Below the pieces are notes generated by a model. It had not been told where the DNA came from. It did not search any database and saw only the letters and a program-made list of their open reading frames with translations. Shown here one piece after another: positions 38,331 to 48,509 of a stretch of 64,000 bases of DNA. How positions within the stretch are numbered: position 1 is the stretch's first letter; each line of letters opens with the position of its first letter. The stretch spans positions 124,001 to 188,000 of the forward strand of contig NZ_PUIC01000001.1 in NCBI RefSeq assembly GCF_022750545.1, written 5' to 3'. The translations under genes and the position numbers were made by a program. This DNA comes from Caulobacter sp. CCUG 60055 (GTDB lineage Bacteria > Pseudomonadota > Alphaproteobacteria > Caulobacterales > Caulobacteraceae).

Positions 38331-38792
38331 ATGCGCCTGAGCACGAAAGGCCGCTACGCGGTTATGGCCATGGTCGACCTCGCCAAGCAGCAGGCGGTCA
38401 ACGAGGACGGCGACCGCGCCGTCTCCCTGGCCGAGATCGCCGCGCGGCAGGAAATCTCGCTCTCCTATCTCGAACAGCTTTTCGCCCGCCTGCGCCGCCA
38501 CGATCTGGTCAAGAGCGCCCGGGGGCCGGGCGGCGGCTATCGCCTGGCCCGGGCGGCGGCCGACACCTCGGTGGCCGATATCGTGCTGGCGGTGGACGAG
38601 CCCCTGCGCGCCACCCGCTGCTCGGGCCGGGGCAGCCCGCGCGGATGCATGATCGCCGGCGCCCGCTGCATCACCCACGACCTGTGGGAGGAGATGGGCC
38701 GGCAGATCCACTCCTATCTGTCCAGCGTGTCGCTGGCCGACGTGCTCAGCGGTCGGCTGCGTCCGGACGGACAAACGGCGGAGGCCGCCTGA
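38331..38792 (+). CDS. iscR: Rrf2-family Fe-S cluster regulator IscR
   Basis: IscR senses the Fe-S state by binding a [2Fe-2S] cluster and controls Fe-S assembly genes. The 153-aa product has the winged helix start MRLSTKGRYAVMAMVDLA, the recognition helix region (ISLSYLEQLFARLRRHDLVKS, RGPGGGYRLAR) and cluster ligands Cys97, Cys106, Cys113 and His116 (ARCITHDLW). The spacing between the first two cysteines is wider than in E. coli (C-x8-C rather than C-x5-C). It is the first gene of the suf operon, with the desulfurase gene starting 4 bases after its stop. Confidence 0.93.
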   Translation: MRLSTKGRYAVMAMVDLAKQQAVNEDGDRAVSLAEIAARQEISLSYLEQLFARLRRHDLVKSARGPGGGYRLARAAADTSVADIVLAVDEPLRATRCSGRGSPRGCMIAGARCITHDLWEEMGRQIHSYLSSVSLADVLSGRLRPDGQTAEAA

Positions 38793-38796
38793 AGCC

Positions 38797-39942
38797 GTGA
38801 CCCCCGTCTATCTCGACTATAACGCCACCGCGCCCATCCGCCCCGAGGCGGAAGATGCGGTGCTGCGCGCCTTGCGCATCGGCGGCAACCCATCGTCGGT
38901 GCACGCCGCCGGCCGCGCCGCCCGCGCCGCCGTCGAGTACGCCCGCGATCAGGTCGCCGCCATGATCGGCGGCCCGGCCTCGACCGTGGTGTTCGTCAGC
39001 GGCGGGGCGGAGGGCAACGCCCTGGCGATCGACAGCGCCGTCGCCGCCGGCTCGCGCCGCCTGCTGATCGGCGCCGTCGAGCACGACACCGTCCTGGCCA
39101 CCGCCCAGGCCTCGGGCGCGGCGGTGGAGACCTGGCCGGTGGGTGCGGACGGCGTCGCCGACCTCGACTGGCTGCGCGCGCGCCTGGCGCGCTGGGACGC
39201 CGCCGACGGCCGCCCGTTCGCGGCCCTGATGCTGGCCAACAACGAGACCGGCGTCGTCCAGCCCGTGCAGGAAGCCGCCGTGCTGCTGCGCGAGGCCGAC
39301 GGCTGGCTGCACGTCGACGCCATCCAGGGCGCCGGCAAGTTGTTCTTCGACAGCCGCGCCCTGGGCGCGGACACCCTGGCCGTCTCCGGACACAAGCTCG
39401 GCGGCCCGCACGGCGTCGGCGCCCTGACCTTCGGTCCACGGGCGGTGCTGTCGCGCCGGATTCACGGTGGCGGCCAGGAGCGCGGCCGGCGGGCCGGCAC
39501 CGAGAACGTCGGCGGGATCGCCGGCCTGGGCGCCGCCGCCGAGGCCGCCCTGCGCGACCTGGACAAGGCCGCCGCCCAGGCGGCGTGGCGTGACGAGGTC
39601 GCCGAACGCCTGGCGCGCGAAGCGGGCGTGACGGTGTTCGGCGCGCGGGCGCGCAGGACGCCGAACACCCTGTGCTTCGCCGCCGAGGGCTTCGCCTCGG
39701 AGCTGCAGGTGATGCAGATGGACCTCGCCGGGGTGATGGTCAGCGCCGGCTCGGCCTGCTCGTCGGGCAAGGTCAAGGCCAGCCATGTGCTGACCGCCAT
39801 GGGGGCCGGAGAGCTGGCCGGCTCGGCCATCCGCGTCAGCGGCGGCTGGGCCACCGTCAAGGCCGATTGGGATCGTTTCGCGGACGTGTGGCTCGACGCC
39901 CACGCCCGCCAGCTGGCGCGCCGCCGCCAGCCGGCCGCGTAG
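38797..39942 (+). CDS. Cysteine desulfurase (NifS/IscS type)
   Basis: This PLP enzyme removes sulfur from cysteine for Fe-S cluster assembly. The 381-aa product has the PLP lysine in SGHKLGGPHG, YLDYNATAP at the start, ANNETGVVQP, and the persulfide loop GSACSSGKVKASHV (group I type, with a longer mobile loop). It starts at a GTG at 38797, 4 bases after iscR. The operon also encodes SufS, so two desulfurases of different groups sit in one transcription unit. sufB follows after 13 bases. Confidence 0.94.
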   Translation: MTPVYLDYNATAPIRPEAEDAVLRALRIGGNPSSVHAAGRAARAAVEYARDQVAAMIGGPASTVVFVSGGAEGNALAIDSAVAAGSRRLLIGAVEHDTVLATAQASGAAVETWPVGADGVADLDWLRARLARWDAADGRPFAALMLANNETGVVQPVQEAAVLLREADGWLHVDAIQGAGKLFFDSRALGADTLAVSGHKLGGPHGVGALTFGPRAVLSRRIHGGGQERGRRAGTENVGGIAGLGAAAEAALRDLDKAAAQAAWRDEVAERLAREAGVTVFGARARRTPNTLCFAAEGFASELQVMQMDLAGVMVSAGSACSSGKVKASHVLTAMGAGELAGSAIRVSGGWATVKADWDRFADVWLDAHARQLARRRQPAA

Positions 39943-39955
39943 GGAGTAGGGCAGC

Positions 39956-41421
<1,466 letters not shown>

Positions 41422-41425
<4 letters not shown>

Positions 41426-41796
41426 CCCTGCAGGCCATCGATCATGTCCAGGTGGCCATCCCCGTCGGCGGCGAGGAGAGGGCGCGGCCGTTCTATCGTG
41501 ACCTCCTGGGCCTCATTGAACAGCCCAAGCCGGCCGACATGGCCAGGCGCGGCGGGGCGTGGTTCGAGGCTGGCGGGATCAAGGTCCACCTCGGCGTCGA
41601 ACAGGATTTCCGCGCCAACACCAAGGCGCATGTGGCGTTTCTCGTCGACGACGTGGCGGGGCTGGGCGAACGCGCCCGCGCCGCCGGTTTCGAGGTCAAG
41701 GAAGACGGCGATCTTCCCGGCCACGAACGCATTTTCGTCTTCGACCCCTTCGGCAACCGGCTGGAGTTCCTCAAGCCGGTCAGTGTGAAAGCATGA
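41422..41796 (+). CDS. VOC/glyoxalase-fold protein inside the suf operon
   Basis: This 124-aa single-domain protein of the vicinal oxygen chelate superfamily has [23 protein letters not shown] at the N-terminus, [12 protein letters not shown] in the middle, and [21 protein letters not shown] and [18 protein letters not shown] at the C-terminus. His and Glu at the usual metal positions (DHVQ, VHLGVE, HVAF, RLEFL) are kept. It overlaps sufB by 4 bases (ATGA) and sufC by 4 bases (ATGA), so it is expressed as part of the suf operon. The substrate is unknown. A link to cluster assembly or glutathione/bacillithiol-like thiol chemistry is only suggested by position. Confidence 0.9.
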
Positions 41797-42548
41797 GCAT
41801 GTTGTCCGTGAATAATCTGCACGTCCGGGTGGGCGAGGCGGAAATCATCCGTGGCCTGTCCCTGGCCGTTCCCGCCGGCGAGGTCCACGCGATCATGGGG
41901 CCGAACGGGGCGGGCAAGTCGACCCTGTCCTACACCCTGGCCGGCCGAGGCGGCTACGAGGTGACCGGCGGCTCGGCGACCCTGAACGGCGAGGACCTGC
42001 TTGCGCTGGAGCCGAACGAGCGCGCCGCCAAGGGGCTGTTCCTGTCGTTCCAGTATCCGCTGGAAATTCCGGGCGTTCCTGGCCTCACCTTCATCCGCAC
42101 CGCCCTCAACGCCCAGCGCAAGGCGCGCGGCGAGGCCGAGATCAGCGCGCCGGAGTTCCTCAAGCTGGCCCGCGCCGAGGCGGCCAAGCTGAAGATCGAC
42201 TTCGACATGCTCAAGCGTCCGCTCAATGTCGGCTTCTCCGGTGGTGAGAAGAAGCGGATGGAAATCTTTCAAATGGCGATGCTTTCGCCGCATTTCCTCA
42301 TCCTCGACGAAACCGACAGCGGCCTCGACATCGACGCGCTGAAGATCGTCGCCGAGGGCGTCAACGCCCTGCGCGGGCCGGACCGGGCGATGCTGGTCAT
42401 CACCCACTACCAGCGCCTGCTGGACTATATCCGTCCGGACATGGTGCACGTGCTGGCCGGCGGCCGCATCGTCGCCTCGGGCGGCCCGGAACTGGCCCTG
42501 GAGCTGGAAGCCGAGGGCTACGACCGCTTCGTGAAGGCGGCGGCATGA
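41793..42548 (+). CDS. sufC: Fe-S cluster assembly ATPase SufC
   Basis: This ABC-type ATPase drives SufBCD conformational change. The 251-aa product has Walker A GPNGAGKST, the Q-loop FLSFQYPLEIPG, the signature FSGGEKKRMEI, Walker B LILDETDSGLD and the switch histidine ITHYQRLL. It starts at the ATG at 41793, overlapping the VOC gene, and itself overlaps sufD by 4 bases. Confidence 0.97.
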   Translation: MSMLSVNNLHVRVGEAEIIRGLSLAVPAGEVHAIMGPNGAGKSTLSYTLAGRGGYEVTGGSATLNGEDLLALEPNERAAKGLFLSFQYPLEIPGVPGLTFIRTALNAQRKARGEAEISAPEFLKLARAEAAKLKIDFDMLKRPLNVGFSGGEKKRMEIFQMAMLSPHFLILDETDSGLDIDALKIVAEGVNALRGPDRAMLVITHYQRLLDYIRPDMVHVLAGGRIVASGGPELALELEAEGYDRFVKAAA

Positions 42549-43591
42549 GCCTGGCCAGCGCCCTCGCGACCGGCGACGTCGCCGAACTGCCCAACCGGCG
42601 CCAGGAGGACTGGCGCTGGACCGACCTGCGCGGCGCTCTGCGCGCCTTGCCGCCGGCATCGCCCGCGGGCGAAGCGGCGGCGATCGGGTCTGGGCCGTTC
42701 GACGGGCTGACCAGCGACCAGATCGTCTTCCTCAACGGTCGCGCGCAGAGCGAGACCGTGATCGCGGTCGCCGAGGCGGCGGCGCGCACGGCGGCGCTGC
42801 GCTGGGTGTCCCAGACCTCGAACACCGCCCACGGCGGCAAGGTCCGCATCGTGGTCGCCGCCGGCGCCCGGCTGGTGCTGCTCGAAAGCTATGAAGGGCG
42901 CGGCGAGGCCTATGTCGCCGACGCGGTCCTGGAGTTCGAACTGGGCGAGGGCGCGTCGGTCGAGCGCGTGGTGCTGGCTGAGGACGCGGCCGACGCGATC
43001 TCGGTGTCGACCGCGACCGTCGCCCTGGCGCCGCACGCCCGCTTCGCCCAGACCGTGCTGACCAGCGGCGCCAAGCGCCAGCGCCTGGAGACCCAGGTCA
43101 GCCATCCCGGCGGCGGCGGCGAGCTGCGTCTCGACGGCGGCTACCTGATCGGCGGCGCCCGCCACGCCGACCTGACCACGGTGGTCGCCCACCAGGGCCT
43201 CGACGGCCGCACCGAGCAGCTGACCAAGGGCGCGGTCGCCGGCGCGGCGCGGGGCGTGTTCCAGGGCCGCATCGTCGTCGCCGAAGGGGCGGACCACACC
43301 GACGCCCGCATGGGCCACCACGCGCTGATCCTGTCGGACCGCGCCGAGGTCGACGCCAAGCCGGAACTCGAAATCTACGCCGACGACGTCGCCTGCGCCC
43401 ACGGCAACACCGTCGGCGCCCTGGACGAGGACGCGCTGTTCTACATCCGCTCGCGCGGCGTGCCGGAGCACGAGGCGCGCGCCTTGCTGACCCAGGCCTT
43501 CGTCGGCGAAGTGGTCGACCGCATCGAGCACGAGGGCGCGCGCGACGCCGCCCGCGCCTGGGTCGCGTCCCATCTGGAGGCCTTGGCATGA
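42545..43591 (+). CDS. sufD: Fe-S cluster assembly protein SufD
   Basis: SufD is the SufB paralogue that completes the SufB-C2-D scaffold. The 348-aa product opens with a short helical N-terminus containing LPNRRQEDWRWTDLRG. A beta-helical core follows (VERVVLAEDAADAISV, GRIVVAEGADHTDARMGHHALILSD). It ends with the conserved VACAHGNTVGALDEDALFYIRSRGVPEHEARALL. It is shorter than E. coli SufD because the N-terminal domain is reduced. It overlaps sufC and sufS by 4 bases each. Confidence 0.96.
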   Translation: MSLASALATGDVAELPNRRQEDWRWTDLRGALRALPPASPAGEAAAIGSGPFDGLTSDQIVFLNGRAQSETVIAVAEAAARTAALRWVSQTSNTAHGGKVRIVVAAGARLVLLESYEGRGEAYVADAVLEFELGEGASVERVVLAEDAADAISVSTATVALAPHARFAQTVLTSGAKRQRLETQVSHPGGGGELRLDGGYLIGGARHADLTTVVAHQGLDGRTEQLTKGAVAGAARGVFQGRIVVAEGADHTDARMGHHALILSDRAEVDAKPELEIYADDVACAHGNTVGALDEDALFYIRSRGVPEHEARALLTQAFVGEVVDRIEHEGARDAARAWVASHLEALA

Positions 43592-44832
43592 GCTTCCCCA
43601 GGCCGACCTTCGACGGCGCGTTCGACGTCGCCGCCGTGCGCGAGCAGTTCCCGATCCTGAAGCGGACGGTGAACGGCAAGCCGCTGGTCTATCTCGACAG
43701 CGCCGCCTCGGCCCAGAAGCCGCGCGCGGTGATCGAGGCGATGGTCGGGGTGATGGAGGGCTCCTACGCCAACGTCCACCGCGGCCTGCACACGCTGGCG
43801 AACGAAACCACCGAAGCCTATGAAAAGGCGCGCGAAAGCGTTCGCCGGCTGATCAACGCCGAAAGCGCTTCCGAGATCGTCTTCACCAAAGGGGCGACCG
43901 AGGCGATCAACCTCGTGGCCTCGTCCTTCGGCCAGGGGCTGCAGGCCGGCGACGAGATCGTGCTGTCGCAGATGGAGCACCACGCCAACATCGTGCCGTG
44001 GCACTTCCTGCGCGAACGCAAGGGCGTCGTGCTGAAGTTCATCCCGGTGACCGATGACGGCCGGCTCGACATGGAGGCGTTCCACGCCCTGCTGGGGCCG
44101 CGCACCCGGATGGTCGCCGTCGCCCACATGTCCAACGTGCTGGGCACGGTCAATCTGGTGCGCGAGATCATCGCCGCCGCCCACGCGGTCGGCGCGGCGA
44201 CCCTGATCGACGGCTGTCAGGCCGTGGTCCACGCCAAGGTCGACGTGCGTGAGCTGGACGCCGATTTCTACGCCTTCTCCGGCCACAAGCTCTACGGGCC
44301 GACCGGGATCGGCGCCCTCTATGGCAAGGCCGAACGCCTGGCCGCCCTGCCGCCCTATCAGGGCGGGGGCGAGATGATCGGCGAGGTGTCGCTGGACAGG
44401 ATCACCTACGCCGACCCGCCGCACCGGTTCGAGGCCGGCACGCCGGCGATCATCGAGGCGGTCGGCCTGGGCGCGGCCATCGACTGGCTGGAGACCCTGG
44501 ACCGCGAGGCCGCCGCCGCCCACGAGCATGCGCTCTACGCCCGCGTCATGGAGCGCCTGTCGGGCGCCAACTGGCTGAAGGTGCTGGGCGCGGCCCCGGG
44601 CAAGGGCGCGATCCTGTCGTTCACCGTCGAGGGCGCCCACGCCCACGACATCGCCCAGGTGCTGGATCGGTACGGCGTCGCCGTGCGGGCCGGCACCCAC
44701 TGCGCCGAACCCCTGATGCGCCGTTTCGGCCTGACGGCGAGCGCGCGCGCATCCTTCGCCCTATATAACACCCTGGAAGAGGCCGACGCCTTCGTCGACG
44801 CCTTGACCAAGGCCAGAACCTTTTTTGCGTGA
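43588..44832 (+). CDS. sufS: Cysteine desulfurase SufS
   Basis: This group II PLP-dependent cysteine desulfurase normally pairs with SufE/SufU. The 414-aa product has FPILKRTVNGKPLVYLDSAA, the PLP lysine in FSGHKLYGPTGIG, the substrate segment GGGEMIGEVS and the active-site cysteine in VRAGTHCAEPLM. It starts at the ATG at 43588, overlapping sufD. No sufE-like gene is in the operon. Confidence 0.97.
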   Translation: MSFPRPTFDGAFDVAAVREQFPILKRTVNGKPLVYLDSAASAQKPRAVIEAMVGVMEGSYANVHRGLHTLANETTEAYEKARESVRRLINAESASEIVFTKGATEAINLVASSFGQGLQAGDEIVLSQMEHHANIVPWHFLRERKGVVLKFIPVTDDGRLDMEAFHALLGPRTRMVAVAHMSNVLGTVNLVREIIAAAHAVGAATLIDGCQAVVHAKVDVRELDADFYAFSGHKLYGPTGIGALYGKAERLAALPPYQGGGEMIGEVSLDRITYADPPHRFEAGTPAIIEAVGLGAAIDWLETLDREAAAAHEHALYARVMERLSGANWLKVLGAAPGKGAILSFTVEGAHAHDIAQVLDRYGVAVRAGTHCAEPLMRRFGLTASARASFALYNTLEEADAFVDALTKARTFFA

Positions 44833-45200
44833 CCATGGACGACGCCAGCCTCACCGCCGCACAGACCGCCGCCTCGGCCATTCCGCAGGCGGAGCTCGAC
44901 ACGCTGACCGACCTGCTGGTCGAGAAGCTGAAGACCGTCTTCGACCCGGAGATCCCGGTCGACATCTACGAGCTGGGCCTGATCTACAAGGTCGACGTCT
45001 CGGACGACCGGGACGTGGCCATCGAGATGACCCTGACCGCGCCCGGCTGCCCGGTGGCCGGCGACATGCCCGGCTGGGTGCACGACGCGGTGATGGAGAT
45101 TCCCGGCCTTAAGTCCTGCAACGTCAACCTGGTGTTCGATCCGCCGTGGGACCCGTCCCGCATGTCGGACGAGGCCAAGCTGCAGCTGAACATGTTCTGA
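44829..45200 (+). CDS. DUF59/MIP18-family Fe-S assembly protein (SufT-like)
   Basis: This 123-aa protein has the DUF59 blocks LKTVFDPEIPVDIYELGLIYKV, MTLTAPGCPVAGDMPGWV and VNLVFDPPWDPSRMSDEAK. Such proteins help mature Fe-S proteins, above all when cluster demand is high. It starts at a GTG that overlaps the sufS stop (GTGA); an ATG two codons later is an alternative. It overlaps sufA by one base (TGATG). Confidence 0.94.
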   Translation: MTMDDASLTAAQTAASAIPQAELDTLTDLLVEKLKTVFDPEIPVDIYELGLIYKVDVSDDRDVAIEMTLTAPGCPVAGDMPGWVHDAVMEIPGLKSCNVNLVFDPPWDPSRMSDEAKLQLNMF

Positions 45201-45595
45201 TGACCGAAGCCGTCCTCCAGCCCCGCGCCCGCCGCCCCCGACCCAAGGTGGTGACCCTGACCGACCGCGCCGCCGACCGGGTGCGCGAGATCATGGCCAA
45301 GGCGGACAAGCCCTATGCCGGCCTGCGCGTCGGGGTGAAGAACAGCGGCTGCGCCGGCCAGGAATACATCCTCGAATACGCCGAGGCGGCCGGGGCGCTG
45401 GACGAGGTGATCGAGGACAAGGGCGTGACCATCCTGATCGAACCGAAGGCGGTGCTGTTCCTGATCGGCACCGAGATCGACTACGAGACCACGCGCCTGT
45501 CGGCCAAGTTCACCTTCCGCAATCCCAACGAGACCGACGCCTGCGGCTGCGGCGAGAGCGTCACCATCGTCCCCGCCGCGGCTCAGGCCGACTGA
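45200..45595 (+). CDS. sufA: A-type Fe-S carrier SufA/IscA
   Basis: This A-type carrier passes clusters from the scaffold to apo-proteins. The 131-aa product has the three conserved cysteines Cys51 (GVKNSGCAGQEY), Cys115 and Cys117 (DACGCGES). A basic N-terminal extension (QPRARRPRPK) precedes the core. It starts at the ATG at 45200, overlapping the previous stop. Its last 13 bases overlap the convergent acyltransferase gene. It is the last gene of the operon. Confidence 0.95.
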   Translation: MTEAVLQPRARRPRPKVVTLTDRAADRVREIMAKADKPYAGLRVGVKNSGCAGQEYILEYAEAAGALDEVIEDKGVTILIEPKAVLFLIGTEIDYETTRLSAKFTFRNPNETDACGCGESVTIVPAAAQAD

Positions 45596-46377
45596 GCCGC
45601 CAGGGTTTCGGTCGGGCGCACGTTGCGGCGGCCGTCCCATTCCACCAGCACCGCCGGCGCGGCCGGCTGTCCGGTCTCGGCGGCGATAAGTTCGCTGGTG
45701 CGGGTCTCGATGGCGTTCTCCAGCCGGGCCATGAACTCGGCCTTGGACAGGCCGGCGGGGATCGGATCGAGGAACTCGACCGTCGCCGTCCCGGCCGTCT
45801 TGCGGAATTCCTGCTGGCGCCAGAACAGCCCGAGATTGGTGGCCACCGGCACCACCGGCAGGTCGAAGTCGGCCGACATGTGCCAGACGCCGGTGCGGTA
45901 GCGGAACCGCTCGCCCGGCCCGGCCAGGTGGCCTTCCGGATAGATCAGGATGCGCTTGCCCTCGGCGTGGGCGGCGGCCGAGGCGTCGGTCAACGCCCGG
46001 CGGGCTTCCGGGCCGCCGCAGTTGTTGACCACGATGGCTCCCAGCTTGCGCAGGATGCCGCGCAACAGCGGGATGCGCTCGAGATGGTCGCCGGTGACGA
46101 AGGCCAGGTTATCGACATTGGCGAACATCACGAAGCCGTCGCCCCAGGAGTGGTGCTTGGCGGCGATGATGAACGCGCCCTGGGGCAGGCGCTCGCGGCC
46201 GCGCAGGTCGACCTTGACGCCGGCGATCCAGTGAAGGGCCCACATCATGCGCTGGGTGTAGCGGCGAATGACCCAGGTCATCACGCCCCGGCCGGGAACC
46301 AGCGAGGCGATGGTGGCCATGACGGCGTAGAAGAACGACAAGACCCAGTACGCGACGTTGAACAGCGTGCTGCGCAT
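45583..46377 (-). CDS. 1-acyl-sn-glycerol-3-phosphate acyltransferase (PlsC family)
   Basis: This 264-aa membrane-associated acyltransferase has an N-terminal hydrophobic segment (VAYWVLSFFYAVMATIASLV), the HX4D motif as KHHSWGDG, the acceptor-binding block YPEGHLAGPG in place of EGTR, and LPVVPVATNLG. It transfers acyl chains to lysophosphatidate or a related acceptor. The ATG at 46375-46377 lies 34 bases after the TetR gene on the same strand, so the two form an operon and the acyltransferase is probably under that repressor. Confidence 0.9.
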   Translation of the reverse strand: MRSTLFNVAYWVLSFFYAVMATIASLVPGRGVMTWVIRRYTQRMMWALHWIAGVKVDLRGRERLPQGAFIIAAKHHSWGDGFVMFANVDNLAFVTGDHLERIPLLRGILRKLGAIVVNNCGGPEARRALTDASAAAHAEGKRILIYPEGHLAGPGERFRYRTGVWHMSADFDLPVVPVATNLGLFWRQQEFRKTAGTATVEFLDPIPAGLSKAEFMARLENAIETRTSELIAAETGQPAAPAVLVEWDGRRNVRPTETLAAQSA

Positions 46378-46411
46378 GATTGCGCTCCTGCTTGCGTGAA
46401 GAGGGAAGGGT

Positions 46412-46969
46412 TCAGCGGGCGAACAGCACCGCCTGGATGGCCTTGGTCATCAGGGGGGCGTGCGTCGACATGGCGCCGTGGATGCGGCCATAGGCCTTGT
46501 TCTGGGCCGTCTGGGTGACGACGCCCAGGGCCATGGCAGCCAGCACGTGAGGATCGGCGGGGGGAATCTCGGCCGACATCATCGCCGCCTTGAGAATCCG
46601 CTCGGTGATCGAGACCGGGTCGCGGCCGTCCTCCTGATAGTAGGGCAGGAAGTGGTGCAGCGACAGCAGGTGGAACGAGAAACGCGGCCAGTCCTCGTCG
46701 GCCAACTGGCAGTAGGCGTCGACGATGGCGGCGACCTTGCCGCGGATGTCGGGCGCGCTCGCCGCCGCCGATTCCACCAGCTCGGACAGCCGGCGGTGCA
46801 CGCCCATGAACAGGCTGACCGCCATCTCGTCCTTGCTTTTGTAATGACGGTAGAGCGCGCCTTCCGAAACGCCCGCCGCCGCGGCGATCGCCTTGGTGGT
46901 GGCGCCGTCGACGCCGACGCGGGTGAACAGCTCCAGCGCGGCTTGATCGATGCGCGGTTTGGCGGACAT
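46412..46969 (-). CDS. TetR-family transcriptional regulator
   Basis: This 185-aa regulator has the TetR helix-turn-helix (ALELFTRVGVDGATTKAIAAAAGVSEGALYRHYKSKDEM) and an all-helical ligand domain. I chose the ATG at 46967-46969 (MSAKPRIDQ), which has AGGAG seven bases upstream. The frame stays open to 47032, but that part would run through the operator. It likely represses its own operon with the acyltransferase and perhaps the divergent TfoX-domain gene. The role in lipid metabolism is an inference. Confidence 0.92.
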   Translation of the reverse strand: MSAKPRIDQAALELFTRVGVDGATTKAIAAAAGVSEGALYRHYKSKDEMAVSLFMGVHRRLSELVESAAASAPDIRGKVAAIVDAYCQLADEDWPRFSFHLLSLHHFLPYYQEDGRDPVSITERILKAAMMSAEIPPADPHVLAAMALGVVTQTAQNKAYGRIHGAMSTHAPLMTKAIQAVLFAR

Positions 46970-47018
46970 GGTCGGCTCCTGCGGTCGGGACCTTGATAAC
47001 GGGTCTCCGATAGAATGC

Positions 47019-47034
47019 AAGTGAATACTCACTT
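47019..47034. promoter_or_regulatory. Likely TetR operator
   Basis: AAGTGAATACTCACTT has perfect 6-bp inverted arms (AAGTGA/TCACTT) around 4 bases. It sits in the 72-base gap between the divergent TetR and TfoX-domain genes. TetR-family dimers bind such palindromes. The same half-site (AGTGA..TCACT) is common for TetR regulators of lipid genes. Binding is inferred from position and symmetry. Confidence 0.6.
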
Positions 47035-47041
47035 ACTTTCG

Positions 47042-47470
47042 ATGGAGCGCCACGTGGCGGTGAGCGAAAGCATCAAGGAACAGGCCCGGGCGCTGTTCTC
47101 GGCGCTCGGCCCGGTGCGGGTGAAGCCCATGTTCGGCGGCGCTGGCGTCTATATCGACGAGACGATGTTCGCCCTGATCGCCGACGAGGAAATCTACCTC
47201 AAGGTCGACGACCAGACCGAGGATGCGTTCGACGCGGCGGGATGCGAGCCGTTCGTCTACGAGACGAAGCACGGTAGCAACACGTCGATGCGTTATCGGC
47301 GTCTGCCCGAGGCGGCCCTGGACGACGCCGAGGCGGCGCTCGGCTGGGGGCGGCTGGCGCTGGAGGCCGCCTTTCGGGCCCGGGCGGGCAAGCGCGGCGG
47401 CCGCAAGGCCCGGCCCAAGTCCGACCCCGGCCTGCTGATCTCGGGGCCGTGGGAGCAGAACGAGGATTGA
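47042..47470 (+). CDS. TfoX N-terminal domain protein
   Basis: This 142-aa protein is made of one TfoX_N domain (FSALGPVRVKPMFGGAGVYIDETMFALIADEEIYLKVD) and a basic tail (GKRGGRKARPKSDPG). TfoX/Sxy regulates competence in gammaproteobacteria together with CRP, but short single-domain members in alphaproteobacteria have no proven role. I chose the ATG at 47042; the ATG at 47015 would place the operator inside the gene. It is divergent from the TetR gene. Confidence 0.82.
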   Translation: MERHVAVSESIKEQARALFSALGPVRVKPMFGGAGVYIDETMFALIADEEIYLKVDDQTEDAFDAAGCEPFVYETKHGSNTSMRYRRLPEAALDDAEAALGWGRLALEAAFRARAGKRGGRKARPKSDPGLLISGPWEQNED

Positions 47471-47501
47471 CCCGTCGGGGCGGCGAGGCCAAAGCGTCGT
47501 C

Positions 47502-48509
47502 ATGATCCGGACGGTTATGGTCTATTCCATGGGCGAGGTGATCGGCGACGGCCTGATCAAGCTGCCCTTCGTCGACGCTGTGCGGCGCACCTATCCCGAG
47601 GCGAGGATCAGCTGGTGCGCGGCCAAGGGCGAGACGGTCTACGCCGGCCCGCTCAAGGGCGTGGTGGCGGGCCTGATCGACGAGGTGCTGACCACGCCGC
47701 CGACCGGGGCCGACCTGATCGACTTCCTGCACGGCCGTCCGTTCGGCGGCCGGCGCTTCGATCTGGTCATCGACACCCAGGACAACCTCCGCCGCAGCCT
47801 GTTCGCCAAGCGCGCGGCGGCCCGGTTCATATCGGCGGCGGGGGATTTCCGGCTGTCCGACGCCAGGCCGCCTAAGGACGACCCCGATCGCTGGCCGGCG
47901 GCGGTGACCGACCGGCTGGCGAAGCTGCTGTCCCTCGGTCCTTCGCCGGCTGCGCCCTTCGCCGGGGTCACCCTGGCCGATCCCCGCGCGGCGGCGGCGG
48001 CCGAGGCGCTGTTGCCGCCCGGGCCGACCTATGTCGGCCTGGCCCCCGGCGCCGGCGGTCAGAGCAAGCGGTGGCCGCTGGAGAACTATCTTGCCCTGGC
48101 CTCGGCGCAGCTGCGGGCGGGGCGCACGCCGGTGTTCTTCTTCGGCCCGGACGAGGCCGAGGACGCCGCCCGGGCGCGGGCCATGCTGCCCGGGGCGCTT
48201 TTCCCCGAGCAGGAGCGCGTGGACGCGTTCCAGGACGTGCGCGGGCCGCTGCTGGTCATCGCCCTGGCGCGGCGGCTGGCCGCCGCCGTCGCCAACGACG
48301 CTGGGCCCGGCCACATGTTCGCGGCCGCCGACGCGCCGCTGGCGTCGCTGCACGGGTTCCGGCGCAAGGCGGCCAAGTTCAAGCCGGCGGCCTCGCGGCT
48401 TGAGCTGCTGGTCGCCGAGGATTACGGGGAGGGCATGGCCGCGATTCCGGTCGCCGAGGTCGAGGCCGCCCTCGACCGCCTGATCCGCCCCAACACCGAG
48501 ACCGACTGA
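47502..48509 (+). CDS. Glycosyltransferase family 9 (heptosyltransferase-like)
   Basis: This 335-aa GT-B protein is related to ADP-heptose:LPS heptosyltransferases. It has the N-terminal GEVIGDGLIKLPFVDAVRRTYPEARISW, the FDLVIDTQDNLRRSLFAKR acceptor region and the C-terminal nucleotide-sugar region YVGLAPGAGGQSKRWPLENY and AVANDAGPGHMFAAADAPLASLHG. It likely adds a sugar to lipopolysaccharide core or another glycan at the inner face of the membrane. The ATG is at 47502. Its stop overlaps the start of the DUF6165 gene, so the two are coupled. Confidence 0.85.
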   Translation: MIRTVMVYSMGEVIGDGLIKLPFVDAVRRTYPEARISWCAAKGETVYAGPLKGVVAGLIDEVLTTPPTGADLIDFLHGRPFGGRRFDLVIDTQDNLRRSLFAKRAAARFISAAGDFRLSDARPPKDDPDRWPAAVTDRLAKLLSLGPSPAAPFAGVTLADPRAAAAAEALLPPGPTYVGLAPGAGGQSKRWPLENYLALASAQLRAGRTPVFFFGPDEAEDAARARAMLPGALFPEQERVDAFQDVRGPLLVIALARRLAAAVANDAGPGHMFAAADAPLASLHGFRRKAAKFKPAASRLELLVAEDYGEGMAAIPVAEVEAALDRLIRPNTETD

